Shown in pieces: positions 44,561 to 56,010 of a DNA stretch of 64,000 nt; positions within the stretch are counted from its first letter, which is position 1; every line of letters begins with the position of its first letter. Source of the stretch: Eupeodes corollae. Taxonomy: Eukaryota; Arthropoda; Insecta; Diptera; Syrphidae. The notes under the pieces are model-generated. The model was not told where the DNA came from, did not search any database, and saw only the letters and a program-made list of their open reading frames with translations. The position numbers and the translations under genes were made by a program. The stretch covers positions 59,736,946 through 59,800,945 of the forward strand of contig NC_079147.1 of the NCBI RefSeq assembly GCF_945859685.1, written 5' to 3'.

Positions 44561-46854
44561 AACATTCAAAAAGAATTGTGACAGCAATGATGTGTATACT
44601 GGGCATGTACGCACTTTTATTGATTAATATTAATAAAATAATGTTTTTACATCTTTTTTGTTTTCTAGCCTAAAAGTGTAGAAAACCATCTTACGAAGCC
44701 AGTAGTGAGGTATAATATTTCTTCTGAAGATATCCTTTTTACCTAATCTCATTTCACCTGATCCGAGATTTTATATTTACAACAACCAACTACAAAAATG
44801 TAAACAAAGCAACAGAAAAAAAGATAACAAAAACAAAATTATCCAACCATTTAAGAACCTAAGTTGAAAATTCTGCTGAAAATCACCTCTCACAATTTAA
44901 AAACAAGCCCACAGGGTTAAAATCGTCGTGTCGGTGTCGGCGTCGGTGGCGGTATAAGGTTTGAGTTATAATCTGGAAATAAAATGATTTGTTACAACCA
45001 TAGCCTGGTATTACAACAAATCCTAATTGGTGTTTTTATTCAATTAGAAAATCTGTGTTAAATGAAATTTCCGTGCGACTTTAGACGATATCGGCCCACT
45101 CTTGGTGGTTCTCTAACTCTAACTCTCACTCTGGTTTTAATAACTTTTACCGACCGAGTCGCATGCAAAAGTAAAAGGTTATATAAAATATAGACTTTCT
45201 ATACGAATGGCTAGAGGTAAGGAGATGATGGTTCTGGGGATATGAGCTGTTTGAGAGTGAGGTTTAGGTAAAGGTCTTGACGTACTCGTATATAGCTGAA
45301 GAAATAATAAGAGAGTATAGTTTTAATTACCAATTAGTTGAGATATTTGATTTTATCATTTAATTGGAGGTTTTACTTTCTATTTTATTTCGTTCTTTCG
45401 TATTTTTCGTTCTTCCGTTTTTATTTTTCATTCTTTTTTTGTTACAATTTTTCTCCTATTTTATAGTACATCGGGTTTAAGGATGTAAATTGTTTTGCAT
45501 TCTATTTTATTTTGATTTAGATCTGAACTTCTACTTCCATTTGTCTGTGTTTAATTTGTTCCTTTCAAACAATGGAGTGTAGAAGTCTTGTATGGAGAAA
45601 TTGTTAGGTAAAGAACTGAAGACTTCTTGCTGTGATGATGGGATTCTGGGTCGGAAAAGTTGGTTTTTCTTTTTTTGAACAAAAAACTTCAAACTTAATT
45701 TTGTTCTGTGGTAAAATGCAGTCAACTGGTATATGGGTTGCATCACTGAATCCTACCTACATCATTCCAAAAAAAGTTTTTGCAATGAAAATGTTTTGCA
45801 TACGGTAGGGGTTTTTAATTACAGGTTGTGCCATGAACATTTTTCGGATTAAACTACAATACGTAAATTCGTATATCCTGTCACCTTTTAAATTAAAAGT
45901 AATTTCAGACACTTTTATAACAACAAAACAAATTTTAAAGAGGAGTTTTGTTCTCGCAGCTTTTGTGTGAAGTCGAGATAAGATAAAATGTATGCCCGTA
46001 TTGCAAGAACTTGCTTGTATGGTTATTTTATTATACAAAACTTTAAGCATAAGGTAATACAATTTTTGAATTGAGAGTTTGTGGATTTTAGTCTTTTTTA
46101 TTGCGAATTGTCATTCAAGAAACAGCTTATACGCAATATTACTTGTGATATATAGGAACTACATATTGTGGCAAGTATTGCATTCACTTTTTCCAAAATG
46201 ATTTTGATGCTACAGTAACGATGAATTAATGATTTTTTGTTGTGATTTAGAAGAACTATATGTCAAGTATTTCATTTGTAAAACAATTTTAATTCAAGAT
46301 TTTAATCAAACATGCGATAGTTTGCCCTTGGAAATTAGTGCCTTTCGCAGATACGAGTAAGGTCCCGATAATAACTTCATAGTTACCAAAAATTATTCTG
46401 AAAAGAAATTACATTTTTGTATATAAATTCTTTGGGAAAGAAGCAATTTATCTCGAATAGGGTCAAATCTATAAAACTCAAACAAAAAAATTTCTGGCAA
46501 ATGTCCAACTCGTGAATTTAATAAAGCTTGAAGTTACAATGGTAGAGAAGTTGGAAAAAGTGGATCCGGTTTTGTCTGTCCTAGCCAAACATAAACCATT
46601 TAGTAGATTAAGTTCAAATTTGGAAATTAAGGTTCAATTTCACCATTAATGAGTTGATGAAGAAATATTAAGTTCATTATTAACATGCTTTTCATGGAGA
46701 GATTGCATTTGACGAAGCAGAATACTGTGTTTAAAGGCAGGCAGATCATATGGATCATACCAATGATGGCTTTTATGGAAAAGCGAATAAAATTATGTTA
46801 AATTGATGATGAGGACGAACATGACAATTGTACAAAAAAAGAGTAACATAAGGA
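44561..46854. other. AT-rich stretch with no recognisable gene
   Basis: A small GC-rich GTCGGTGTCGGCGTCGG run lies at 44930-44950. A CTCTAACTCTAACTCTCACTC run lies near 45110-45133. The segment near 46425-46490 resembles 37495-37560. Frames such as 45757-46062 show no domain. Confidence 0.4.
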
Positions 46855-48010
46855 TCATTGAACTCCTTTGCCCAAAGTTTTATAAAACCAAGTATAGAAA
46901 GTATTAACAATAAAATTAATTTTATGTGTAAATTCTATGTTGGAACAGAAATGAACACCTAAATCTTTAAAAGTTAAAATGCGACAGAGTTTTTGCTGAG
47001 ATATACAATAACCAAATACACTGCCGATTCGTTTTATAGTAAAAGTTATAGTTTGGCATTTTAAGGGGTTGAGGCTTAGGCTATTTTTCCCACACCAAAA
47101 TGTGAAACTGTCAATGTCGGCTTGTAAAAGAATTCCTTCGTGGGTGGACTTTATTATTTTCAAAATCTTCATGTGATCATAAAAAAACTTTAATTGAGCT
47201 CAGGCATAACGATACATCGTTAATTGACAGGATGAACAGAAAAGGGCCAAGAAGTCTTAACTGGGGAACATCGGTTTGAGCAACAAAGGAATTGATGAGA
47301 ATTTATAAATTTTACCTTATAGGATCCGTTTTAAAGGTATTATTTGAACAAATCTAAGAAAATTGGTGGAAAACCAAGAGCTTTGAGTTTTAATAAAATA
47401 ATTCCGTGGCTAAGTTGGTCAAAAGCTTTAGAAAAGTCAATGTATACACAGTTAACTTTTTAACTTTGTTCTTAAGACTTTGAACATGATTTTGATGTTT
47501 TTTTCACTAAAGCATGTTGATGTTCGCCAATGAGATTCTTACTAAAAATGCTAAACTTTTACAACAACTTGTTCAAATAATTTAGGAATGCAATTTGCAT
47601 GTAGTTTGTTGCATCCGCCTTGTTACCTTTCTTGAATATTGGCGTTAGAAATGACTTCACCCATGTACTGTGAATTGTTTCTGTTTTTTAGAGAAAGTTT
47701 GAATAGGAACGTAAAGGATTCAACTAAAGCATTACTACACTTTTTTAATACTATCGGGGGAATACCATCGGCACCGGCTGTGCAGTCAACATTCAACGTG
47801 GATAATCAAGTGGTGATCAGGGGCCGTACACTTGCGCAGTGATATGATTACAGCTGGTTTTCGAAAAGGAGTAAAGATTATGAAAATATACTCCATCAAC
47901 TACTTCAAGGCAATTAACAAATGATCCACGGAAGTTGGTTGCGAAAGCATTACAGATATCAACATTGTTATCTAATGAAAGGTTCTTGTTAGTTTTTTTC
48001 ATTTTAAACT
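46855..48010 (-). pseudogene. Jockey/CR1-type LINE RT, decayed
   Basis: Minus strand, right to left: NNVDICNAFATNF near 47900-47990 (pre-RT linker), PIFKKGNKADATNY near 47615-47645 (early RT), CVYIDFSKAFDQLSH near 47405-47455 (motif A), a lost YADD (FL..HEDFENNK near 47170), and LQADIDSFTFWCGKNSLSLN with PLKCQTITFTIK and LTFKDLGVHF (46930-47130). The final open piece ends at 46855. No endonuclease seen. Several stops. Confidence 0.75.
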
Positions 48011-48702
48011 CTTAATTTGGTTTACATAAAATGTAGCGCAAGTAGTAGAACCTCTCACAATGGGACAAATCCCCGAATATGAAACATCCTTTCTTAATGC
48101 TTCACTCGTACTTATCGTGGTGTGATGATATATTGCCCATATCATTCCTCAAAAAATTGGCTATCTAACACTAAAACAATGTTTTGTGTGACTAAAAACA
48201 ACCTTTAGTTAGAAACTAAGAGGTTTCTTCTATTAATAGCTCTATTTCAATAGATAAATGTAAATTTATGTGGCCTTAGCTAGTTTTTAGAGCTTAAGTT
48301 CCAAATTATGTGATTTATAACTAATCAAGACTCAAATTATGAATACAAAGCCTTGCCTTGTTCTTACTTTAAGGTTTCTATTCATTTGAAGTACGACACT
48401 AAAATACAGAATTCTTGATGATGGCCCTCATAGTTCATTTCAATTTTTAAAAGACCATTTATAGGGGTTTGCTAATACCTTTGACGGGAATCAATAAAAT
48501 TTAGAGGAACTTCACTATCCTGTTTGATGTCTACGTGATTTTCAGTATAGTTAAGAAAAAGATGTTGGAATTTAATGCACTACAGTGAAAAACTATAAAC
48601 CACGTGGCCAAAGAACTGTGGAAAGGCTCATATTCATATAAGATTCCTTTCGAATCGTATTAAAATTGAAAGTAAATGGATAGAAAAGTACACATTCCTT
48701 GG
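48011..48702. other. AT-rich spacer before hAT element
   Basis: No recognisable gene. Ends at the duplicated site of the hAT insertion. Confidence 0.45.
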
Positions 48703-49004
48703 AGCTTTTACAGGGCTGGATTCCGAGGAGGGCAACCGGGGTAGATGCACCGAGGTCTCCGAAAACGGGGGGCCCCACAATAGAGACTTCGGAAAACATC
48801 TTTTACTTTGATACGTATTTTTTTCTCTTTTGACTCTACCTACAGCCTACAATACTTTGTACATACATGATTATTTATTTATATAAATAACAGAAATCAT
48901 TGATCTATATTTGTTCACTCGAATCAGGCAGTCAGTGAAATATCAAAATCTCAAATGGCCCTGATAAGAAGCACGTCCAATACACCACTCATCTTGAGGG
49001 AGTA

Positions 49005-49095
49005 CCCCAATTGCTTAATGGCTGAGTGTTGTGGTACTTGCCCGCAACCTCGGAGGTTAGGTATTCGATTCCGTGTCTCGAGAATTTTTTGTTCT
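49005..49095 (+). ncRNA. tRNA-like SINE head or tRNA pseudogene
   Basis: TGGCTGAGTGT (49019-49029) fits the RNA polymerase III A box. TATTCGATTCC (49062-49072) matches the B box GGTTCGANTCC at 9 of 11. They are 32 bases apart, as in tRNA genes, and T-rich sequence follows at 49085. No clean acceptor stem is visible, so a tRNA-derived SINE is likelier than a working tRNA. It lies inside the hAT element. Confidence 0.4.
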
Positions 49096-49319
49096 TATAT
49101 AAAATATATACATATAATTTAATTGCTGTATAGTTTATATGAAGAATCGGTGTTCTTCAATTCTTAGATAAATCAATTATTTTTGACTAAATGGTAGTTT
49201 GTTTCATATTTCTTCGGCTGTTCAATTCTTTGATTTCGTGCAGAATTTTTACATGTTTTTCACAGCCAGTACAGAGCGGCACCGAATTTTGATTGAGAAA
49301 TTATAGGAGAGGAAAAGCG

Positions 49320-50230
49320 TCCAGTTTTTTGTCTTGAAAAAGCTCAGCGACGCTAATTGGTCTTGTCGAGTTGAAGCTAGTCAGCGGCTATTCGGAAATC
49401 GAAGAAGCTCTAACCAGCATATCTTCCAATAAAGAGCAAAAAGACATCGTGAGGAATGAAGCAACGCACCTTTTACAGAAGATGAGTGATCTCGAAACCT
49501 CTTTGTTTGCAACATTTTGGAAGGATATCTTGGATCTATTCAATGCTTAAAACAAGATGTTGCAAGACCCGAAAATGATTCTTGAATTGGCAATGCGTGC
49601 ACTAGAATCATTGATATCATTCTTGGAATACAAATGATTTTGATAAATACAAGAAAGCTGCCAAAAAAATATCCCATACTTACAAATATGTACATTCACG
49701 CACTTGCACCAGAACGAGACAAGTGACCTTGAATCCGATCGATTCCACTAAAGTATTAGACGCTTATTTGTCACCCAAAGATTCGCAGTGATTGACCAGC
49801 TAACCGTATCTCAGAGGCATTGGTGAGAGTGTATCCGGATGATTAAGAGCCTAGTCTTGGTAATGAGTTGGTTTAATTTTTGTCTTTGATTGGCTCATAC
49901 AAAAAGGAAAAGGAATATGAAACAGATCAATCGCCGAGACTATTTTACTACCAAATTCTCGAAAATCAAAATTTCAGAGGTACATTTCCAAACCTCGAAA
50001 TTGCATTGAGAATGTATTTGGTTTTGATGGTGACAAGTTGCCCTGGAGAGCGCTCATTTTCAAAAATTAAAATTATAAAAAAAACTACGATGGAACAAAA
50101 CCGTCTATCAAAGCTTTTTATCCTAAGCATTGAAAGCCATTCACCCAGAGCACTGGATTTCAACGAAATCATCAACAATTTTTCGGCGAAAAAAGCTCGG
50201 AAGGTTCCGTTTGTTAACCCCAGAATTTAA
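49320..50230 (+). pseudogene. hAT transposase (ZMYM1-like) C-terminal remnant
   Basis: Pieces in order: LKKLSDANWSCRVEASQRLF near 49335-49395, NEATHLLQKMSDLETSLFAT then FWKDILDLFNA (49450-49550), KMLQDPKMILELAMRALESL (49553-49615), AVIDQLTVSQ near 49788, and an open frame 49880-50230. The last contains FPNLEIALRMYLVLMVTSCP, GERSFSKIKIIK and ALDFNEIINNFSAKKARKV, the hAT C-terminal dimerisation domain with its W/C-S-x-ERSFSxLK signature. Stops and frameshifts separate the pieces. In a working transposase this region dimerises the enzyme; here it is dead. Confidence 0.87.
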
Positions 50231-50436
50231 TTTAAGATAATTAATTTTTCCGTTTATATTTATATGTGTTTATTCAATACTAAAGGAATTTACTTAGTTT
50301 CATAATAAATTATTTATTGAAAAATACGAGTGAAAAAAATGGTTTACTTTATTTTAAAAATAATTTGGGGCGAGGAAGCCTCCGCTCCTTTATTGCCCGA
50401 GGCCTCTGGACCTCTAAATCTGGCCCTGAGCTTTTG

Positions 50437-51939
50437 TATCTATTGACTGAATCATATTGGAATTTCTAAACCTTTAAGATATCCTTATTAATACATTTAC
50501 TTGCAATGCTATGACTGGCTAGCTTTATCTTGGTCCAAAAATATATTCAACTATTTTTGTGTTTACAATGCTCAGCTATTCAAATAAACAAACTATTCAG
50601 CTTTAGAATGTTACCATAGGTTGTTCTAGAAGAGTACCTATTATAGAACTATTTTTTTTAAAGATTTATGTAATTTATTCTTAAATAAACAAATTTAAAT
50701 TATTTTACTGTATGCATAGTTTCAAATTTAAAAATCTTATGGACATAACGGCATATCGTGTAAAAACTCAGTAACTTTTCATCGCCTTTGAGGCCGCTAT
50801 TGTATAGCATCCATCGTCAAGAGCTCTACATAACGATGGCCGACCTCGAAATTTCTATGACGTCTAACGTTAGGATATTGGTAATGCAGCGTGCTATTAA
50901 GAAATAGCTGTTCTGATCTTTTCTAAATATGTTCAGGGTTTTGGCAAACGAGATGTGCTATAATATAGTACATAGTTCAGGCGGTACCTTGGAAGGCAGT
51001 ATTAAAAAAAACAAGGTCCAACTATTGAAATCGAGTTAAGAGGATCGAACTCTCTAAGTTTGAGAAAATGACCGAATAAGGACCAATCAACGATTCAAGA
51101 ACGTTTGATTTAGATGACTGAAAGCATTTGAATGACTGAAAGGTCCTAAAATATTGAAGACCATCACTCTTAATGAATGGAAGCCCGATTAAAAAAAATT
51201 AGTTTAGGGTATAATACTCTTCATTGAAAAGCTCCTCAGTCCGGGTAATAATGTGGTAGTTGCTTAACTCCAAACCTACCCAAATTTACGTACAAACCAT
51301 AAATTAATAAATAATTTAATTCGATACAAATGTCAACTGATTTTTATCCGAAACTCTTCAACATAATTACATCAATTTACATATTATGTACAATGTACGT
51401 ATTACATTTATTTTAAATTTTAATTATTTGAAACTTAACAACCCATAATACATATACAGGTTTCTACTTTATGTCTGCCATAAGCTAATTTGAAAAATTC
51501 AATATATCCTAATTAGTTGTAAATTAACTTTTAAGCCAATTGAAAATATTTTTTCAATACAACAAAAAAAAACAAATTTAATTGAATTGAATGATCTTTT
51601 CAATTAACATTTTTTTTTGTATCTGATATAAAATTAAATTAATAATGTTTTATGTTTATCATACCTTAAATATTTATTTTTATGGTAGATTTTGTTTTTT
51701 GTGTGTTATTTTGAAATTTAATTAATTAATAGTTAAAATCGGTCAAGCGAATGCAGCTATAAATTACCCAAAAATTTAAAATAAAAATATATATTGGAAA
51801 ATGTATTTTTCTACTCGTTAACAGTTTGTAATATTTACCGAGTTTTTGCCTATGAGGGGGTGTAAAATTTACATAGGAAATGAGTGGGACTTTAAGGTTT
51901 TTAGTTCATTTTAAATTATATTATTATGCAGGTTTTTAC
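50437..51939. other. AT-rich stretch with no recognisable gene
   Basis: No gene or TE protein recognised. The segment near 50780-51130 is slightly more GC-rich but unidentified. Confidence 0.45.
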
Positions 51940-52484
51940 ACTAAGAGGTTTCATTTTTAGTAGGCCACAATTTCATTATTTTTGACATTTGATAAATAAA
52001 AACAATGACATTACTTGTAATGGAACGATGCATGCTTCAAAAATTCATTGATTTTTTGGAATTCACTTGACAAAATTGTCATGATCTTCAATGAAAAGAC
52101 CAATTTTCGACTCGGCAACGATGGCAGCATTAATATTTAATTAATTTAATTAATTAATTGGAGCATTTAGAGCTATGAGAATCCAATAATTAGTGTTGAA
52201 GACCCTGTCTCAACGATTCACTGATTGGTACGGTTTTTGAGCTGGTGACTTAGGAAATGATAACGTTGATTACAATTCACCACCGAAATCATGTGATTTA
52301 AGGCCTTTAGACTTTTTTCATTGGAGTCAAGATAAGATACAGTGCTGCATTATCGATTTAAGACTTTAAAGATAGAATTCGTAAAGTTTTTGAGAAAAAA
52401 CAGACACAAATGTGCAAATTGGTCATGGAAAATTTCAAGAAAAGGATATAATGCTGCAATCGTAGCCATTGCAAATTTTTCTTA
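51940..52484 (+). pseudogene. rosa-like transposase relic with 5' flank
   Basis: Starts with the repeat shared with 36955-37095 and then reads, in shifted frames, IFNEKTNFRLGNDGSIN (52090-52140; the Asp of FSDEANF is lost), ENPIISVEDPVSTI (52178-52220), PPKSCDLRPLDFFHWSQ (52281-52331; the third catalytic block), and CKLVMENFKKRI near 52412-52450, the C-terminal tail. The middle with the second Asp is deleted. Heavily decayed. Confidence 0.65.
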
Positions 52485-53285
52485 CCGCTACCTCAAATAA
52501 CTTTGGGCTGAAAATTCCATGAATTCTGATAAAATTATAGTTTTTCAATGTCGAAGAACAGAATTTTTCTAACAGTTTTGTGAACTTATTGAAGATACTT
52601 TAATTTTTGTTTCCAAAGTAAACTGAGTGCATACAGTTAACCCTCCCCATTTTCGATCTTATTCACCTTTACCTATAATTGTGCATGGTTTTCAACGAAA
52701 TTTGAACACGAAATGGGAAAATGGTTTGACTTGAATATTTTTTGAATTTTCGGTTTCTGGAAACGGTGAGCTAAAATAATTTTTACAAAATTAAAAGACA
52801 CGGAGATTTGTTGTTAAAGTTCGATAATCAAAGTAAACAGTAGTTTATAAGCCAAGTTTAGGTTTCTGCACATGTGTTAATTCACGTTTTATTAAATTTG
52901 TGGTTTTGAAACAGAACAGCTAGAACAATTTTCAAAAATAAGGTATTCGAAAAGGGGGCTAAGTTAAAATAAAAAAAAAGTCACTTCAATTTTTCTTAAA
53001 ATTTAGAAGAACGTCAAAAACGTTATGCTTTGATGCAAAATATTCGCATTGAAAAATATTTATTAGTTAGTTAATTCTATTTTGAAATTGACCAATTAAG
53101 TATGATGTCACAATATGTAATATAAAATTTAATTAAAGAAGGTTCGAGTATTTTGAGTCAACCAATTTTTTGTAAAACAATTCAACAAATCCAATCATAA
53201 TTATTTGATTTATTTGTTTTTTAAATTAAGAATGGGGTGAAAATTAGCTTTTTTGTTTTTTAAATGAGTGCAAAACATTTTTTTA
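52485..53285. other. AT-rich stretch with no recognisable gene
   Basis: No gene recognised. Confidence 0.45.
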
Positions 53286-53605
53286 TTAAATTTGGCTCAA
53301 GGCTAAACTCATGAGTATTCCTAGAACTATTGGTACAACGCTAAAATTTTCGAGGGGAAAAATGCAACTGGCGGTGTTCAAGAGCAGCAAATGTGGCAGT
53401 ATAATAAGTTCATCATCTATCATTTTCAGAGCTCTTTTCTCAAGGTTAAAGTATTGTACGTACTCGAGTTTTAGAAGAATAAACTTTTTTAAATATGTAA
53501 TCACTTTTAGAACTGAAAGCTTTTAGGTCTTCTAGATGAAAGTACCCCTCATGGACAGTGGTTTTTGGGGGAGGATTCGCTTTTCCAGTAGTATAATAAT
53601 AATGG
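53286..53605 (-). pseudogene. CR1-like LINE, 3' part left of Tc1 insertion
   Basis: Minus strand, right to left: KRILPQKPLSMRGTFI and LSVL near 53500-53590 (compare the KR..PP.PLSM.GT.I....LSVLG region of related LINEs), then KLEYVQYFNLEKRALKMIDD (53395-53470), the thumb tail RALKMIDDE. It lies directly left of the Tc1 element; the RT of the same LINE type lies directly to its right. Confidence 0.5.
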
Positions 53606-53607
53606 TA

Positions 53608-55141
53608 TACTGTCAAACAAAATAAAGTGCAAAAGCGGTTCATTTGATTTCATAGTGCTGCAATTTAAGAGCAAAAAGAATTTTTTGACTTTCTTGCTAC
53701 TGATGACGTCACAAACGTCCAGTTGCTTACTCTCTGATCAAAAAACTCGTTAAAGGTTTATTCTTTTGTTTACCAACATCGGTAATATTGCTGCATATCA
53801 AGTTGACACGTGACATAATAAAGTGCAATTTGTATTACTCTTTCAATTTCTTAATAAATATTTCATAAAAAAAGCAACATTTTATATAGGAGAAAATATA
53901 TTAAATTTAAAGTTATATTCATTTAATTGCTTATTTTTATTTTATTTGTTTAAGGATATTATGAAACCGCTTTCAACCGAAGTGAAGGAAATGCTTGTTT
54001 TAGACCGTAAACATTTAAACATTTATTTTAATTTTGTATAACGAGGAACTGTCGTCAACTTTAAAAATTCTTGTTAAAGGAAAAGGAAGACTACAACTGT
54101 TGAATAAAAATTGAGGCTCGAAAAAACCCATTCTCTTCAGCCAGAAGCAGCAAAGAAGACCTGGAGTTATACATTACACCAAGGACTGTTCAAAGGCGAC
54201 TAATTGAAAGTGCCTTAAGAAATTTTTTTACAAAGAAAAAGCCTTTACTTCGGCCAACAAAAAAACGGCTGGCTTTTGCTAGAAAGTTTCTATCAAAGCC
54301 ACAATCCTTTAAGGAGCACGTAATTTGGTCCGAAGAGTCCAAATTTGAATTAAAAAATGTAAGCCAGAAAACTAGTTTGGTGCAAACCATCGGAAAGACT
54401 GAGCCAAAGGTGCATTTAAAAAACCTTCAAACATAAAGGAGGGTCACTTATGATCTGGGGATCTTCTTCCTTAGTGGGGTTGGAATTATTATTTAAATTG
54501 ACACTAAAATGACAGGTTCTAGTTACGTCAATATTGTCAGAGAAAATCTAGCTTCTTCTGCTTCAAAACAAGTTAATTACCAAAAGCATAAAAGCAGAAT
54601 TGAAAAAGATTTGTTTGCTCAAAACAATATTGACGTTCTAGAATGGCGACCTCAATCTCCAGACCTTAACCTTATTAAGCACCTTTGGTCCATTTGGGAT
54701 GGCAGGATACCTTTGGATGAGTGTCGCAATTTACCGTCTTTTTGGGAAAGTATCCAAAATGAATAGGGTATAATTCCACCTGAATTAAAAAAAAAATCTT
54801 GTCTGCAGTATTCCCAAACGTCTGGCTGAAGTAATTCAAAATAAAGGCGGAGCCACTCGTTATTAATGTGTGTTTACTTTATCAAATTGTTTTTTTTTTT
54901 TAATATTTTATACTATTTATGTTCATATTTTAAATTTGCACTTTATTTTCTCTTTTTTTATATATTTCAATATCTTTTCATTCTTGACTACAATTTTGTA
55001 AATTACCTACCATTTATTTGTAAAATAGCACTAAGATCATGGTTTAAACAAATTTTGGAAGTAAAATTTATATGTATTTAAATGAAAATATTTCACTCCG
55101 ACTTAAGATTTGGGATTTACACTTTATTTTGTCTGACAGTA
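53608..55141 (+). mobile_element. Tc1-like element with both TIRs
   Basis: The left end TACTGTCAAACAAAATAAAG (53608) and inverted right end TACTGTCAGACAAAATAAAG (from 55141) match except one base, and continue GTG(C/T)AAA. TA flanks both sides (53606-53607, 55142-55143), the canonical Tc1/mariner duplication. The 1534-bp body holds a decayed transposase. An internal copy of the TIR core (ACATAATAAAGTGCAA, 53813-53828) may be a second transposase-binding site. Confidence 0.9.
53958..54866 (+). pseudogene. Tc1-like transposase, decayed
   Basis: Order of readable pieces: KPLSTEVKEMLVLDRK (53963-54010; first HTH), TTVE.KLRLEKTHS near 54094, TPRTVQRRLIESALRNFFTK then KKPLLRPTKKRLAFARKFLS (54176-54295), PQSFKEHVIWSEESKFELKN (54299-54358), MTGSSYVNIVRENLASSASK (54509-54568), NNIDVLEWRPQSPDLNLIKH (54626-54685) and DECRNLPSFWESIQNE. 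The first catalytic block has WSEESKF where the family has WSDESKF. The segment with the second Asp (FQQDNDPKHT type) is deleted. The third block lies at SPDLNLIKHLW. Stops and shifts are present. Inactive. Confidence 0.9.
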
Positions 55142-55143
55142 TA

Positions 55144-56010
55144 GTTCACTTCCATCACGTCCAAGGGACAAGGATGAGAATCTAAAAACAAATACGAAGA
55201 CCTGAGGGTACTATCATAATTGGGTAAGAAGTTTAAGACTAAATATCATTTATAAAAATAATGAAAAGTGTCGGAGACACAACGGAGCCTTGGGGCACAC
55301 CAGCGTTTACTTTGCAAATCCGTCAAATACTACATGAAGGGTTCGAAAGGTAATTTCTAATTTCTAAGATTATTTAAGATATTTTTTAAGAGAGAAATGT
55401 AAGAACATTTGGCTGATAGTTAAGGGGGGAGAAAGATTCATCTTTTTTCGTAGCAGCCTGCTCCATTTACTCGAATTGAGTACGACAAATGAAAAAACTT
55501 ACGCTGTTGTTTTGCCAGCTTTGGAAAATACCTCATTAGTACATCCACGCCAGCAGATTTATAAATGTGGTTACCTTTAGCACCTCTAGCAACTGTACGT
55601 TTACAAGTAGATGTGGAGTCTTGTCATTTATTGGCAACATCGAAGTACAATCAAACTGTGCTGCAAGTAAATTTAATGAATCGAGCTTAAAAAAGAAGAG
55701 AACCAAAAATAGTGTTACACGCATTTTGTAAAAAAGGCCAGGAATTTTGAATACCTTTGGGACGTTGCAGTATTTTTTTCCGAAATTTCTTGTCATGCAA
55801 ATTTTGAAGGTGTCGAATTTGTCCGTTACAGACGTTTCCAGCTCATTCAGGTTTTCCTCAGTGATGTTGGCCTTGCAAACTCGGAAACTAACATCTTTGA
55901 TCCCAATAACATCTTTATAGCTCGAATCAAACCATGAGTTTTCTTTGGGTTTGATAGATTTCAGCCTATGTTCATATTTATCTCACCATATCGTGACAAG
56001 ATTATTTGAA
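55144..56010 (-). pseudogene. CR1-like LINE, RT and upstream part right of Tc1 insertion
   Basis: Minus strand, right to left: KENSWFDSSYKDVIGIKDVS near 55875-55945 (linker), MTRNFGKKYCNVPKVF (55745-55796), AAQFDCTSMLPINDKTPHLL (about 55597-55660), and after decay KVNAGVPQGSVVSPTLFIIF with INDI (55243-55320), RT motif B. It joins the piece at 53286-53605 across the Tc1 element. Related to the minus-strand LINE at 62205-63330 and the plus-strand piece at 44138. Confidence 0.75.

Larger units (their letters stand above)
48711..50428 (+). mobile_element. hAT element (ZMYM1-like), degenerate
   Basis: The left end CAGGGCTGGATTCCGAGG and inverted right end CAGGGCCAGATTTAGAGG match at 14 of 18 positions. 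Both begin CAGGG, as many hAT elements do. The flanks AGCTTTTA (48703-48710) and AGCTTTTG (50429-50436) match at 7 of 8, the 8-bp target duplication of hAT. The 1718-bp span holds a broken transposase (49320-50230) and a tRNA-like segment (49019-49089). The N-terminal zinc finger and much of the core are missing. Confidence 0.85.
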
